A DNA stretch of 24,055 bases, taken from the NCBI GenBank assembly GCA_030180075.1, contig JASNJN010000330.1:1-24055 (forward strand), written 5' to 3'. Origin of the DNA: Mikrocytos mackini. Its lineage: Eukaryota > Endomyxa > Ascetosporea > Mikrocytida > Mikrocytiidae. The position numbers and the translations under genes were made by a program. Below the pieces are notes generated by a model, which searched no databases, was not told the origin of the DNA, and worked only from the letters and a program-made list of their open reading frames with translations. Shown here piece after piece: positions 1-9,166 of the stretch. How positions within the stretch are numbered: position 1 is the first letter of the stretch; the number at the start of each line of letters is the position of its first letter.

Positions 1-232
1 TTTTATATATATTTTGACATTATAAAAAATTTTCTAAAAACAAATTTTCAACTATCCGGGTATCGGGTAATTGAAATTTAAGTCGAATATAACCATATTT
101 TTTATTTTTAATACCATAAATTAAAAATTCGGGAGAAATTGAGTTTGTTATTAATTTTTCAGTTCACAATCTATCTTAGTCCGATTTTTTGTTCGGTTTT
201 AAAAATACCCGGAACCGGCTCGGGAAACCCTA
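1..232. mobile_element. right end of a hAT-like MITE, cut by window edge
   Basis: The stretch ends with CCGGCTCGGGAAACCCTA at 232, whose reverse complement begins TAGGGTTTCCC, the TAGGG-type terminus seen on several other short elements in this window. GC-rich words (CCGGGTATCGGG near 56, CCCGGAACCGG near 209) stand out from the AT-rich surroundings, as is common in subterminal MITE sequence. The left end lies outside the window, so neither the inverted repeat nor the target duplication can be checked. The short open frame near 139-369 lacks an ATG and is not a gene. Confidence 0.35.
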
Positions 233-514
233 GTCGAAATAAACACATAGAAGCATTTTCAGGCAAAAATTTCAATAAATTTCCAATTCTCATTTTTGGT
301 CATCATGGACATATAATAGACAATTTTCATAGTTTAAGCAATAAAAACTATAGAATTCATGCTAATTGAACACGAGAAACATGCTAGAACATGAACTTTT
401 GGATGTATTAGGCGAAATTATACCTAATTTAAAAAATCACATATTTTATTGCCAAAAAGTCACATATTCACATATTTTTCGGGCACAAAAAAGTCACATA
501 TTATCCGCACCCTA
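233..514. mobile_element. probable right end of a TCACATAT-type MITE
   Basis: From about 425 the word TCACATATT recurs several times, and the stretch ends GTCACATATTATCCGCACCCTA at 514. This is the same design as the right ends of the elements at 4173-4371 and 10336-10537 (subterminal TCA(C)ATAT repeats, then CCGNNCCCTA). No matching left end starting TAGGGTGCGG is visible, so the element is truncated or its left end lies outside the window. The true left boundary is unknown; 233-424 shows nothing recognisable. Confidence 0.35.
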
Positions 515-523
515 GTTATAATA

Positions 524-709
524 TTTAGTTTTATAGTAGCATCTATGATATACTGAAATGGAGAATTTATATTTCTTCGATATTTNTGGANATTNTAAAC
601 ANAATAATCCAGGCAAATCAAAGAATAATTAAAAAACCGATAATACCGGTATTAGATTGTAAGAGACGATACCGGTTTCATTTTCCAAAGTCGATAATTG
701 GAAACTCTA
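524..709. repeat. 185-bp direct repeat, copy 1
   Basis: Matches 1314-1498 in the same orientation at roughly 90 percent by eye, starting TTTAGTTTTATAGTAGC and ending TTGGAAACTCTA. Four N bases (586, 591, 595, 602) fall in this copy. The terminal TTGGAAACTCTA is the reverse complement of TAGAGTTTCCAA, close to the TAGAGTT termini of the elements at 13482 and 13613. The repeat may therefore be the right part of a hAT-like element whose left end is lost. An LTR fragment is the alternative. Confidence 0.6.
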
Positions 710-710
710 T

Positions 711-1065
711 TAGGGCTCCCAGAATTGCTTTTATATTTATATGGAAAAATTCCCTAAAAACATGCATTATTTGCGCCAGATTGCCTCTAAAACGATGAAA
801 ATCCACCAATTTTATTATAAAATTTGGAAATTCTCTTCCTAAAATAACCCGAAATGATAAAATAATTCTGATTATGTATTAATAACTATATTAAATAATT
901 ATTAATGATTTATATGGCGAATTTAATTTTTGATTTTTTCATCAGAAATTTTTATTTGAATTTTCCCAGATTAACAACTCAGATAATTCCATTTATTACG
1001 CCGAATTGCTGTTATTTTAGTCAAATTACCTAAAAATTGCCCAAAACTGCTTTTTGGGAGCCCTA
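711..1065. mobile_element. hAT-like MITE, family A, internally shortened copy
   Basis: Terminal inverted repeats TAGGGCTCCCAGAATTGCTT at the left and GCTTTTTGGGAGCCCTA at the right define 355 bp. The reverse complement of 12769-13240 aligns along the whole length, but this copy lacks about 115 bp near its right end. TAGGG termini fit hAT-type non-autonomous elements. The flanking 8-mers (AACTCTAT and ATTATTTC) do not match, so no target duplication supports the insertion, and the left end directly abuts the 185-bp repeat. No coding capacity. Confidence 0.75.
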
Positions 1066-1313
1066 ATTATTTCCATTTATATTTCTTAGTTTATCTGCTT
1101 TGGTTATTATAATTTTACAATACTATTTATTTCTTAAGAAAAGTAGATTTTCAATGATTTCAAATGTAGTTTAAATTTTTTATCGCATTAAGATAGAGAA
1201 TTTTATTGTAACAAGTATAACATGCATATTCTTAATACTGTTTATATTTTAATCCGAAGAACACACCACGTATATTTTAAATATGATGTTAATACATTAA
1301 AAGGTTCACCATC

Positions 1314-1498
1314 TTTAGTTTTATAGTAGCATCTATTAGTATACTGAAATGGAGAATTTATATTTCTTTGATATTTGTGGATAACTTAAACAAAATATCA
1401 AGGCAAATCAAAGAATAATAAAAAACCGACAATACCAGTATTAAATTGTAAGAGACGATACCGGTTTCATTTTTCAAAGTCGATAATTGGAAACTCTA
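1314..1498. repeat. 185-bp direct repeat, copy 2
   Basis: Second copy of the repeat at 524-709. Its right end (TTGGAAACTCTA) directly abuts the decayed 3' end of the gypsy integrase. On the minus strand a purine run (GAGGAGGG) immediately precedes it, which resembles a polypurine tract before a 3' LTR. The repeat start, however, is TAGAG rather than the usual TG. Origin as an LTR or as a hAT-like end is undecided. The 250 bp between 1066 and 1313 hold nothing I recognise. Confidence 0.6.
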
Positions 1499-1499
1499 C

Positions 1500-1848
1500 C
1501 CTCCTCGAGGAAAAACCTCCCTATACGTCCTTATGAGGGTATACTTTACCATTTTCCTGGGTTGCCGAGGTTTTTACAACCCTGATCACTTTCCGAGGTT
1601 CGCTAAATCGTCCAAGTTAGTCCCTAATCCGGACCAGCTCTCCTGGTAAGAACTCCCTAGTATTGGTACACTTTATGTCATCAAAATATTCCTATGTTTT
1701 CAATGGTTTCCTTCGGACCATGTCCCGATCAACTATCCCTTCACATTCCTCCTCCGGCTTAAACCGTGACAGACTATCCCGCACAGGCCGTTTAAACGTA
1801 ACTTCAAATGGACTTTTCCCCGTTGTAGAGTGTGGGGTACTCCTATAG
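1500..1848 (-). pseudogene. Ty3/gypsy integrase, C-terminal part
   Basis: Minus-strand translation gives the conserved stretch after the integrase catalytic core (STPHSTTGKSPFEV), then a basic segment and a beta-barrel-like C-terminal region containing FLPGELVRIRD and SEPRKVIRVV, which resembles the end of gypsy integrases. The N-terminal two-thirds of the same protein lies at 8512-9166; its last codons and these are separated only by MULE1, and the frame continues across the insertion point once one target-duplication copy is disregarded. Three in-frame stops (TAG at 1692-1694, TAA at 1617-1619, TAG at 1521-1523) show that it is dead. It ends at the 185-bp repeat. Confidence 0.85.
1840..1848. 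repeat. MULE1 target-site duplication, left copy
   Basis: CTCCTATAG here is repeated exactly at 8503-8511 on the other side of the element. A 9-bp duplication is the hallmark of Mutator-like elements. Both copies are gypsy integrase coding sequence. Confidence 0.93.
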
Positions 1849-2156
1849 ACTTTCCAAATAAACCTGGAAAAATGTGACTACATTTTTTGCTTTAAAATCA
1901 TTAATTTTAGCTTAAATATTATTTATTAACTGATTATTATCAAATTCTAGTTATATTAGGATTGTTTTTATGCCTAATTGGAAAGTTTGGTTATGGTTTT
2001 TACAATATTACAGAATGTATAAATTTTTAAAACGGCCAAACAATACCTTTAGTTTTAATAAATATCCCTCTGACTGTTAATGTTAGATACTAAAGCCCAG
2101 TATAAACCCCAAAATTTATTTTAAAAATTTAAAATTTTTAATTTAAACTATGGAAT
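1849..2156 (+). repeat. MULE1 left terminal inverted repeat
   Basis: Aligns to the reverse complement of 8195-8502 over 308 bp with only scattered differences. The similarity runs through the transposase start codon: both TIRs end in CTATGGAAT, then diverge. The left TIR therefore holds an inward-facing copy of the transposase promoter and ATG. Confidence 0.93.
2108..2149 (+). promoter_or_regulatory. putative AAATTT/CCC-type promoter in left TIR
   Basis: CCCCAAAATTTATT, AAAATTTAAAATTTTT and AATTT words lead directly to the ATG at 2150. The equivalent sequence precedes the transposase ATG in the right TIR. Runs of this kind resemble the AAATTT-like and CCC-like signals reported close upstream of start codons in microsporidian genomes. 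Promoter function is inferred from position and recurrence only. Confidence 0.4.
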
Positions 2157-2320
2157 ATAGCCAGATGAATATCCTTGTTGCGGGCTGCCTTCATAGCATT
2201 GAACGGCCTAAATATGAGAATTTATCCTATGGTAGGCGATTGAAGCGATTAATGACCTTTGCGAATCGTTTTATACATACAATGCACAAAACTATACAAA
2301 CAAGAAGACAACAATGTTAG
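2150..2320 (+). CDS. 56-aa ORF launched from the left-TIR start codon
   Basis: The ATG is the left-TIR copy of the transposase start codon; after MEY the sequence leaves the TIR and reads 53 more codons before TAG. The peptide has no recognised domain and is basic toward its end (RRLKRL, TRRQQC). It may be a chance extension of the duplicated start codon, or the first part of a decayed second element gene comparable in position to mudrB of maize MuDR, which converges with mudrA from the opposite TIR. I cannot distinguish these. No ribosome-binding or splice feature helps. Confidence 0.2.
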   Translation: MEYSQMNILVAGCLHSIERPKYENLSYGRRLKRLMTFANRFIHTMHKTIQTRRQQC

Positions 2321-5300
2321 ATTTATATTAGAGAAGTGAAATGATACACTAGTGCCGATCATTGAGTTGCAAAAGATAGTAAAGTGCTATACAAAGAAAG
2401 AAATCAAAAGACAATGAACAGAGGTAGATGTAATTAAAATACACATCATAGGGCACGTGGTCATGAAACCAAAAGCATGCGAACACTAAAACAACAAGTA
2501 ATGTGATTGATCATTCGAGTAAACATTAGCCAACCACATATTAATAGAAGGAATACAGTTTAATAGATATTAACCCAAGGAATCTATTGTAAATCAATTA
2601 TTGAATTGGAAAGAAATAGAATAAACATTTTGGGATGAACAAATTAGTGAAAATCCCATGCTTCAAGAATACTTAGAAATATTTTTTTTGACGTTGAAAA
2701 TGGTATAAGAATTACACAATATAGATCAGATGCTACACGATAATAGAATGGTATAAACTCTATTCAAACATGATACTATTACAAACTTGGTAACTAAAAA
2801 AGAATTTATTGTTTGTACGATTTACGTATTGCAAAATTAAGGGTAGATTAGATTGCCGTAATTGATATTTACATCGGGAAAACATCACTACATCTCATTT
2901 AAATAGATTTAAAAATAAATTTTTAAACAATATTAAGATGCTAATAAAATAGGTAATTATTTAATGCGAAATACAACCCTTGTTTTACGAATGAATAAAT
3001 AACGTTGTCAAATATTTACATTACATTCGAATGACAAATTAATAATATGGACCCATTTTAATTATTAATATTCGTGCTTTTATTACATAGTTTAATTATT
3101 CCTATTTAGTATGAGAAAGACCCTGGTTGGTTCGAACGCCATTTAATAGGTCCAGATGTTACTTGGATTAGCAAGTTTGATTATTATGCCTCTTTGCCAA
3201 AATGATAGGTATAATAAGACATCCATTGTATTAAATTCGTCATTTGGTAGCTCATATATGGATTTCCTTCTGTGATTTGCAAGATAAAGTTGTAATCGTT
3301 GTTTAATATATGTTCTTATAATATCCAATTAATTCTGATGGCTATATCTGTTGTTTCTGAGTTGCTGGGATAGTTTCAAAATTAAAAATTTTAGTAAATA
3401 TTATGCTGTGCCCTAGAGGCAGAGTCAGTATTAAAAGGCGATTGGAAAAATTTATAAGCGTTATACATACATCTAACATGATATAAAATCTATATAACGA
3501 ACTGGCGAAATGTATTGAGGTATCAAATGGGAATTTACGGAAACTCAGATTTCCAAAGACATAAATGTTAACACAAAACGCTGCAGTCATATACTGTATG
3601 AATAGTGGATTTTTACACGTCTGAATATATACAGTGATAGACATTAATATGTAAAATAGCTTAAATCTCACATCTCATTCCACTCTTGTAAGAACGTTTA
3701 TACTTTGAATCACTACATTGATAATAATCAGTTAGATGGTGTTTCTAAATTGATATGTACATGGGCAGACAAGTTATTCAATTTTACAGATAATGATAGA
3801 ATGGAGATTTCGGAAATTTAGATAACTTTATATGAAATTCCGACATTAACCTTAGACAGAAATAGAGTGACAACATGGGTAAAAGTTACAAGGTAAATTA
3901 CATCAATTTATTTTGTTTCTATTAAAAAGCATATTATTTGAACGATGTGTAATGGAACGTCTTAGTTTGAACGGCATACAACAAATCTTGGCCAAGTTAT
4001 ATAAAGGCTATATTTTAAGTGATAGAACTAACGATTTAAATATTGGCTACTGGAAATATAGTAAATTTAAAATGGATATTATAGAGAGCAGTATATAGCT
4101 AATAAGTATTAAAATTTGCGATTTAGACTTTATACCGGGCCACTGTGATGTTTTATTAATGATTATGATAATTAGGGGTCGGAAAATATGTGATTTGGTA
4201 TAAATCATATATTTTACCAATTTTCTGGAAAAATTTCACCCATAATTACTCAGATTTGAAGGAATTCATATATTTTATTTTATTGAAAATTCAAAATTAT
4301 AATTAGATTTTGGCAAAATCATATATAATCATATATTTGCCGATTTTTTGTCATATATTTTCCGACCCCTAATGATAATAATATTAAATTAAATACGACA
4401 TATTTGCTTATTTTTAAGTAAGTTTCGAATTACTTATTTATGAATCTTTTATAAAATTCCCATTCAACTATTATTTATTCCCTAAAGACCTTTTTAATTC
4501 TAATCACTCACATAACTAGATTTATAAAGAATTATGTATTGATAATATCGTTTGTTGTGGAAAAATACCAATATCAATATTTTTATTGCTTACTTTCTTA
4601 GACGTATAATGTAACGTTTTATAGAAAGTATATTCAGTGTTTTCTGCTTTGGAGAAGTTTGGTTGGTAAAGAAAGGCATATAGTGATTCGTGACTCTTTA
4701 AATGAATGCATTCGATCTATATCATTTAATTTGGCGATAATTGTATTAAATTGTTTTATTTTAGTATTAATCCTGCTTTGGCGAATATATTTAATATCAT
4801 CGGTGTAGTGTCGTTGATTTTTCTATTTCTTTCTGGATCTTCGGTGTAGCTGAATGGCATTATTCGCCATATCTTTTCTATGTATGCTCAATAGATTGCG
4901 GCGTGGTTGTAACGATCTTAATAGTCTTATATAATCTATAAGATATGGTAGATAGGGCCTCGTGTGTGTAGGTGAATCCTGGCACAATCGCTTCCCTGGT
5001 TAAAATTATTCTTGATAATTGCTTCTATAGACGTGAAATATCTAGAGTTGTTCCAGTAACAGCAAGAACATCAGTGATATAGAAAATCCCCAAATGATCT
5101 TGTGTCATATAGCTTTTATATATGTTCTAATTGTCTTTAAATGCCAGTTTTGCTTCTAGAACACATGAGAGTTCTTTTTAAAATTTCCCCAATTTTAAAA
5201 CTTTCAAAATGGTTATGTTTCCTGTATAATCACAGGATACCCTGACACTAAATACTGGAGAAGCGTATGTTCCGAACTAACTACTTTGATTCCGAATTTC

Positions 5301-5731
5301 ACGGAAGTAAATACACAAGACAATAAATGTATACTAAAATGAAAGAATCCAAGATTGACCCCACACGAGTAACCGCATCTATAAAATACTACATATACAC
5401 CTTGTTTAGATAATAAATAGATACGAAGATTGCCGTTTGAATACTGGGTTGCGAATGGACTTAGAATAATAGAACAATAGAACATATACTTTATTATATC
5501 ATATGGGTGATTAAATTATAAGAAAACTTGCCAAGTGTTTGTAGATGGCTATTCCACTTAAAAATCCAGTTTATGGGAAGAATAAAAACATTATAATTGC
5601 CGATTCACAAACCGATTTATATGATTTAAAAATACCAATGTATTTGACCGTTTAACTGATATACCAACAAAACACAAGTAGTTAATGAGATTTCGATCTG
5701 TAATCGAGCCGTATTTGATTAATCCATGGAA
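2321..5731. other. MULE1 interior without a recognised gene
   Basis: About 3.4 kb between the left TIR and the transposase stop. All frames carry stops at close to the rate expected for such AT-rich DNA, so apparent peptides are weak evidence. The most protein-like pieces are on the plus strand: around 3111-3203 (YEKDPGWFERHLIGPDVTW), about 3709-3892, and an open frame at 3913-4098 whose protein-like reading covers ILFERCVMERLSLNG. The last two would join in frame if 3893-3929 (GTAAAT...AAAAAG, 37 bp) were spliced or deleted. They could be a decayed second transposon gene or captured host sequence. The region also hosts the MITE at 4173-4371. The minus-strand open frames near 3143-3671 and 5213-5485 are not convincing. 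Confidence 0.4.
4173..4371. mobile_element. hAT-like MITE with perfect 8-bp TSD, inside MULE1
   Basis: Termini TAGGGGTCGGAAAATATGTG and CATATATTTTCCGACCCCTA are inverted repeats of about 20 bp. The flanks ATGATAAT (4165-4172) and ATGATAAT (4372-4379) are identical, an 8-bp target duplication typical of hAT transposons. Length 199 bp, no coding capacity, with several subterminal TCATATAT words. It is younger than MULE1. Related in design to 10336-10537. Confidence 0.93.
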
Positions 5732-8201
5732 TTAATCGAATCTGTCTTGTATTCTCATTTTCTTTACTCCCTCATCTTTGTTGTTATATATTTTGAAATC
5801 CTTTTCTAAAGAGTCATCAACACTTTCTAAATTTTTATATAGTCTGTCAAGGATGTAATCGTTTTTAACTTGTCTGATCCTTCCGGCCATTTTGACTAAT
5901 TTTTTTGTTATCTTCTCAACTATTATTTGCCTATTACTCTTCAAGTTCCCAATCATCGTATCATTTTCACCTACATATCCAAGTAGGCATTCTTCTATAT
6001 AACTGCTGGGATCGTCTTGATCCATGTAAGTATTACTTTCAGAATAATTATACGTTTCATATGGTTCGCATTCAATAATTTCATTACCCGTTTCTGAATT
6101 CATACAGTTATCATCGTCACGCTCATGCACTGGATTTTCAATAAGCCTTTCTATACGGTTATTGTAAATAACAAAATCTTCTGGGTTATTATTTGAAGTT
6201 TTCACTCGTAATGGTATGGATTGCTTCGAGTTTTTATTTCCTAATCTAGTTTTGATACCCACATAGTGCATGTGCTTGCAGAAAGCCTTGCTAGATAAGA
6301 AGTTCAAGCAAGTACAAGTTGTGTTGTGGATGCATATCATACACTCTTTGCATGAAAGCTGGCAAGTTTCTTTGCATATATATGGTTTCTTTATTCCCAC
6401 CTTGTAACAGTTTACAATATAACTCGATCCCTTTTTCACAATTTTATAGTCGTTTAGATTTTTTGCCTTAATATGACCTATTTTCACCAATTTAGCCCTA
6501 TAACCCTTCTCTTCATAGTATTCGGTATACATATTTCTTATTGCGATTTTGGTAATATTTCCATCGTAACGTCTGAGATGAAATAATAACTAATCTAGAC
6601 GGTTGTTTCGTATTCGCGTCAGGTATTTGTTTTTGATAACGTTAAATTGGGTTTCAACGAACATGTTAGTATTAACAAATGCCTTTTTCCTATATGCAAG
6701 GGCCCAACGACTTGCACACCCGCTGTAGTATTTTAAAAAATACTCATTAAAATCCGGACAATTCTCTGCAGTATATTTAAGAAAGTCATCCATAGATTTC
6801 TTAAAATCCTTAACATATTGCTCTATTATCAGAGCATTAAATCGGCATTTTACTTCTGCTCTAATATCGTGATCTTTAATTTTGACCAATATGTTCTTGT
6901 AAATGGCCTTTTTTACATGCCATAAACAATAAAGCCATGATACATCGCCGGGGTTGTTATTTATAAACCCAGTAAAGAACATATTGGCCATATCAGACAT
7001 GAAGTACTGAATAGTTAACTTTTCCAAGTGAGTATTTTTAAGACTTTCAAACACCAAGTCCATAACCTCAGTGCTTTCTGAGCTGGTGATTACAAAACAA
7101 ATGGGACGTGCTCGGTGGTTATCGTCCAGAACAGATATGCTTATTAATTTGTAATTATAGATGTTAGTTCCATGAGTGGAATCCACTAACATAGTGTTAA
7201 GATGGCTGTTTGATTCAACGAACTTGTCCTGGTCTTGTGTCTGGAAACAAAATAAGAAATCTTTTGTTATAAAATCACTTGAAGTTTTTTTGTTTTCCGA
7301 AAAGTTATTTATAAGTACTTTAATAGAATTTTGTTTAACAAGATTGTTTATTGTTCTATTTAAGCTGGTTAAATCGTCCTTATCAAGTTTACTGGGTATA
7401 GTATAGCCGTTTTTTAAGTATCTTAAATACGACATGTTCACCATCTGCGTTTTGACTTCAACTACTCCATCAGTGGTGTTTAGAATAGATTGGCAAATGT
7501 CATCCAAACCCACTTTAGATTTTATTTTTTCTATAAGAATTTCCTTCATGTGTTTTGACTTCAACTACTCCATCAGTGGTGTTTAGAATAGATTGGCAAA
7601 TGTCATCCAAACCCACTTTAGATTTTATTTTTTCTATAAGAATTTCCTTCATGTGCTTTGAAATGCGTACTTGGTCAAAAAGAACTTCGTGGTTATGAAA
7701 ATTGTTATATTCCAAACTGATATTATTGTTTGCGATTCTTAATATATTAAAGAATGCTTCGCAGACATGTTTTCCTTCTTCTTTGTAATTGCATTTGCGG
7801 TAACTTTTCAGTCCTCCTTGTACATGCTTAGTACCGCTATTTGAAACGAAATTAAACTTGTCTTGTAGAAGAATATCATTAATAAACTTGTTTAGTTTAA
7901 CATCCGATTTAAAGTGGGCGGTTTTATTCACAGCTAATATCTTGTATTCTGGAATTATATGTGTATGAAGAAGCGTTTTCGTTGATTTAGTTTTAACATA
8001 TGACTGTTGTATCAGTTTGTATATGAAATGCTTAATCTTTGATTGTGTTGAGTTTGCATGATTGTAAAACGACGATTTCGATTTGAACTCTTTGTTGCAA
8101 GAAATGCAAGGATATTTGGAGGTTTTGACGTGCACTCTGGTGTTGTGAATAGCCAGAGACTTAGCTGTGTCTGCTGAAAAGCTACAATGTGAACATTCCA
8201 T
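5732..8201 (-). pseudogene. MULE1 transposase, lightly damaged
   Basis: Reads from ATG at 8201 in the right TIR. Domain order: two C2H2 fingers (CSHC...H.....H and CISC...H, residues about 3-60); a WRKY/FAR1-like zinc region (YRKCNY...C...FHNH, residues about 133-167); the MULE DDE core with D in VDSTHGT, D in MSDMA followed by CLWHVKK, and E in FVETQFNVIKNKY; and a complete SWIM finger CTC...FCKH encoded near 6260-6320. The catalytic D, D and E are all present. Two lesions break the frame: an exact 103-bp tandem duplication (7450-7655) shifts it, and a TAG at 6590-6592 interrupts it between the core and the SWIM segment, which then continues in the same frame to 5732. An ATG at 6532 is internal and not a separate gene. 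The protein would bind the TIRs and catalyse cut-and-paste transposition. Confidence 0.92.
7450..7655. repeat. exact 103-bp tandem duplication in the transposase
   Basis: 7450-7552 and 7553-7655 are identical as far as I can read. Because 103 is not a multiple of three, the second unit shifts the reading frame, which is why the N-terminal and catalytic parts appear as two overlapping open frames. Complete identity of the two units implies a recent event or an assembly artefact. Confidence 0.95.
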
Positions 8202-8502
8202 AGTTTAAATTAAAAATTTTTAATTTTTAAAATAAATTTTGGGGTTTATACTGGGCTTTAGTATCTAACATTAACAGTCAGAGGGATATTTATTAAAACT
8301 AAAGGTATTGTTTGGCCGTTTTAAAAATTTATACATTCTGTAATATTGTAAAAACCATAACCAAACTTTCCAATTAGGCATAAAAACAATCCTAATATAA
8401 CTAGAATTTGATAATAATCAGTTAATAAATAATATTTAAGCTAAAATTAATGATTTTAAAGCAAAAAATGTAGTCACATTTTTCAAGGTTTATTCGGAAA
8501 GT
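8195..8502 (-). repeat. MULE1 right terminal inverted repeat
   Basis: Inverted copy of 1849-2156. Its inner end contains the functional transposase start codon (ATG at 8201-8199) and the AAATTT-rich leader, so the expression signal is part of the mobile terminus. Confidence 0.93.
8202..8244 (-). promoter_or_regulatory. putative AAATTT/CCC-type promoter of MULE1 transposase
   Basis: On the minus strand CCCC, AAAATTTATT and AAATTTTTAATTT lie within about 45 bp of the ATG with almost no leader. The same arrangement is present in the left TIR and AAATTT-rich runs precede the MULE2 and MULE3 ATGs, so position relative to the start codon is the main evidence. Confidence 0.4.
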
Positions 8503-8511
8503 CTCCTATAG
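8503..8511. repeat. MULE1 target-site duplication, right copy
   Basis: CTCCTATAG, identical to 1840-1848. Outside it the gypsy integrase frame resumes. Confidence 0.93.
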
Positions 8512-9166
8512 TTGAATACCCATTCGTCAAGCGTATCATTTATGTTCCACTTAAATTGATCTGCTTCATCCAACTTTTCCCCGATACACCGATTCATACG
8601 CTCCACCAGTCCGTTCTGTCTAGGGTTATATAAAGGCACTTTTGAATGCTTTACCCCGCATTTCTCCAGGAACTCTTCGGTCTCTTTGGAAATGAATTGT
8701 TCCCCATTGTCTGAGACTAAAATATTGGGATATCCAAATCTCATAAACGTTTGCTTTAAACGCTCTATGATGATGCTACTACTAATCTTTTCTAATCCAT
8801 ATACTTCGGGCCATTTGCAATAGTAATACACTATTACTAGCAAAAATTTATAGGGGCCTCCGGATAACGGTCCCTTTAAATCAATCACTACTCTCTCCCA
8901 GGCTTCTTTGGGTAGAGGAAATGGCTCCAAGAGAGCCTCGAACGTATTCTTGGTTCGTTTGCTTTTTGTGCAAACCTCACATCTCTCAATAAATTCGCGC
9001 ACCTCCTTGCGCCATCTAGGCCACCAAAATAAGTTTTCCCCCTCTCAGTTGTCTTGGAGATCCCTTGGTGAAGTTTGTGAGCCTCCCGGAGGATTCGTTC
9101 TCTTTTTCGGATATCTGGTACATACCTTTTATTTCGATAGAAGATCAATTCCTTGTCTATTGACAA
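8512..9166 (-). pseudogene. Ty3/gypsy integrase, zinc-binding and catalytic part
   Basis: The minus strand encodes an HHCC-like N-terminal region (H residues in REAHKLHQG, then CEVC) and a retroviral-type integrase core with all three catalytic acidic residues visible: D in VVIDLKGPL, D in LVSDNGEQF and E in NGLVERMN. The protein inserts element cDNA into the host genome. A frameshift in the homopolymer near 9037-9050 separates the zinc region from the core. The core runs without a stop to the MULE1 insertion point, and the rest of the protein is at 1500-1848. The plus-strand open frame over the same bases is a shadow. Confidence 0.92.

Larger units (their letters stand above)
1849..8502 (-). 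mobile_element. MULE1, a 6.65-kb Mutator-like transposon
   Basis: The element starts ACTTTCCAAATAAACC and ends with its inverted copy GGTTTATTCGGAAAGT. TIRs are 308 bp (1849-2156 and 8195-8502) and the target duplication is a perfect 9 bp. It carries one recognisable gene, a MULE transposase on the minus strand (5732-8201) whose start codon is inside the right TIR. The left 3.4 kb has no recognised gene and contains a younger 199-bp MITE (4173-4371). It inserted into a gypsy integrase, splitting one reading frame into 8512-9166 and 1500-1848. Size, long TIRs, 9-bp duplication and transposase type all agree. Excision or transposition by this copy would need transposase from elsewhere. Confidence 0.95.

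Noticed and set aside
3342-3671. 109-codon minus-strand open frame.
   Set aside because: No domain and no leader motif; it lies in the undetermined interior of MULE1 and overlaps plus-strand frames of similar quality.
2313-3892. Long stop-riddled plus-strand frame in which the stops could be read as C-to-T changes (CAA, CAG, CGA to stops), suggesting RIP-like mutation or a reassigned genetic code.
   Set aside because: Stop frequency per codon is close to that expected by chance in such AT-rich DNA, other frames look equally protein-like, and the MULE1 transposase nearby is almost free of stops. Without a homologue the inference is circular.
3893-3929. A 37-bp intron (GTAAAT to AAAAAG) joining two open stretches in MULE1.
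   Set aside because: The join is neat but there is no branch-site support and no recognised protein on either side.
5213-5485. 90-codon minus-strand open frame.
   Set aside because: No domain; the composition is not distinctive and a plus-strand frame over the same bases looks at least as protein-like.
7176-7406. Plus-strand frame within the transposase.
   Set aside because: Shadow of the MULE1 catalytic core on the opposite strand.
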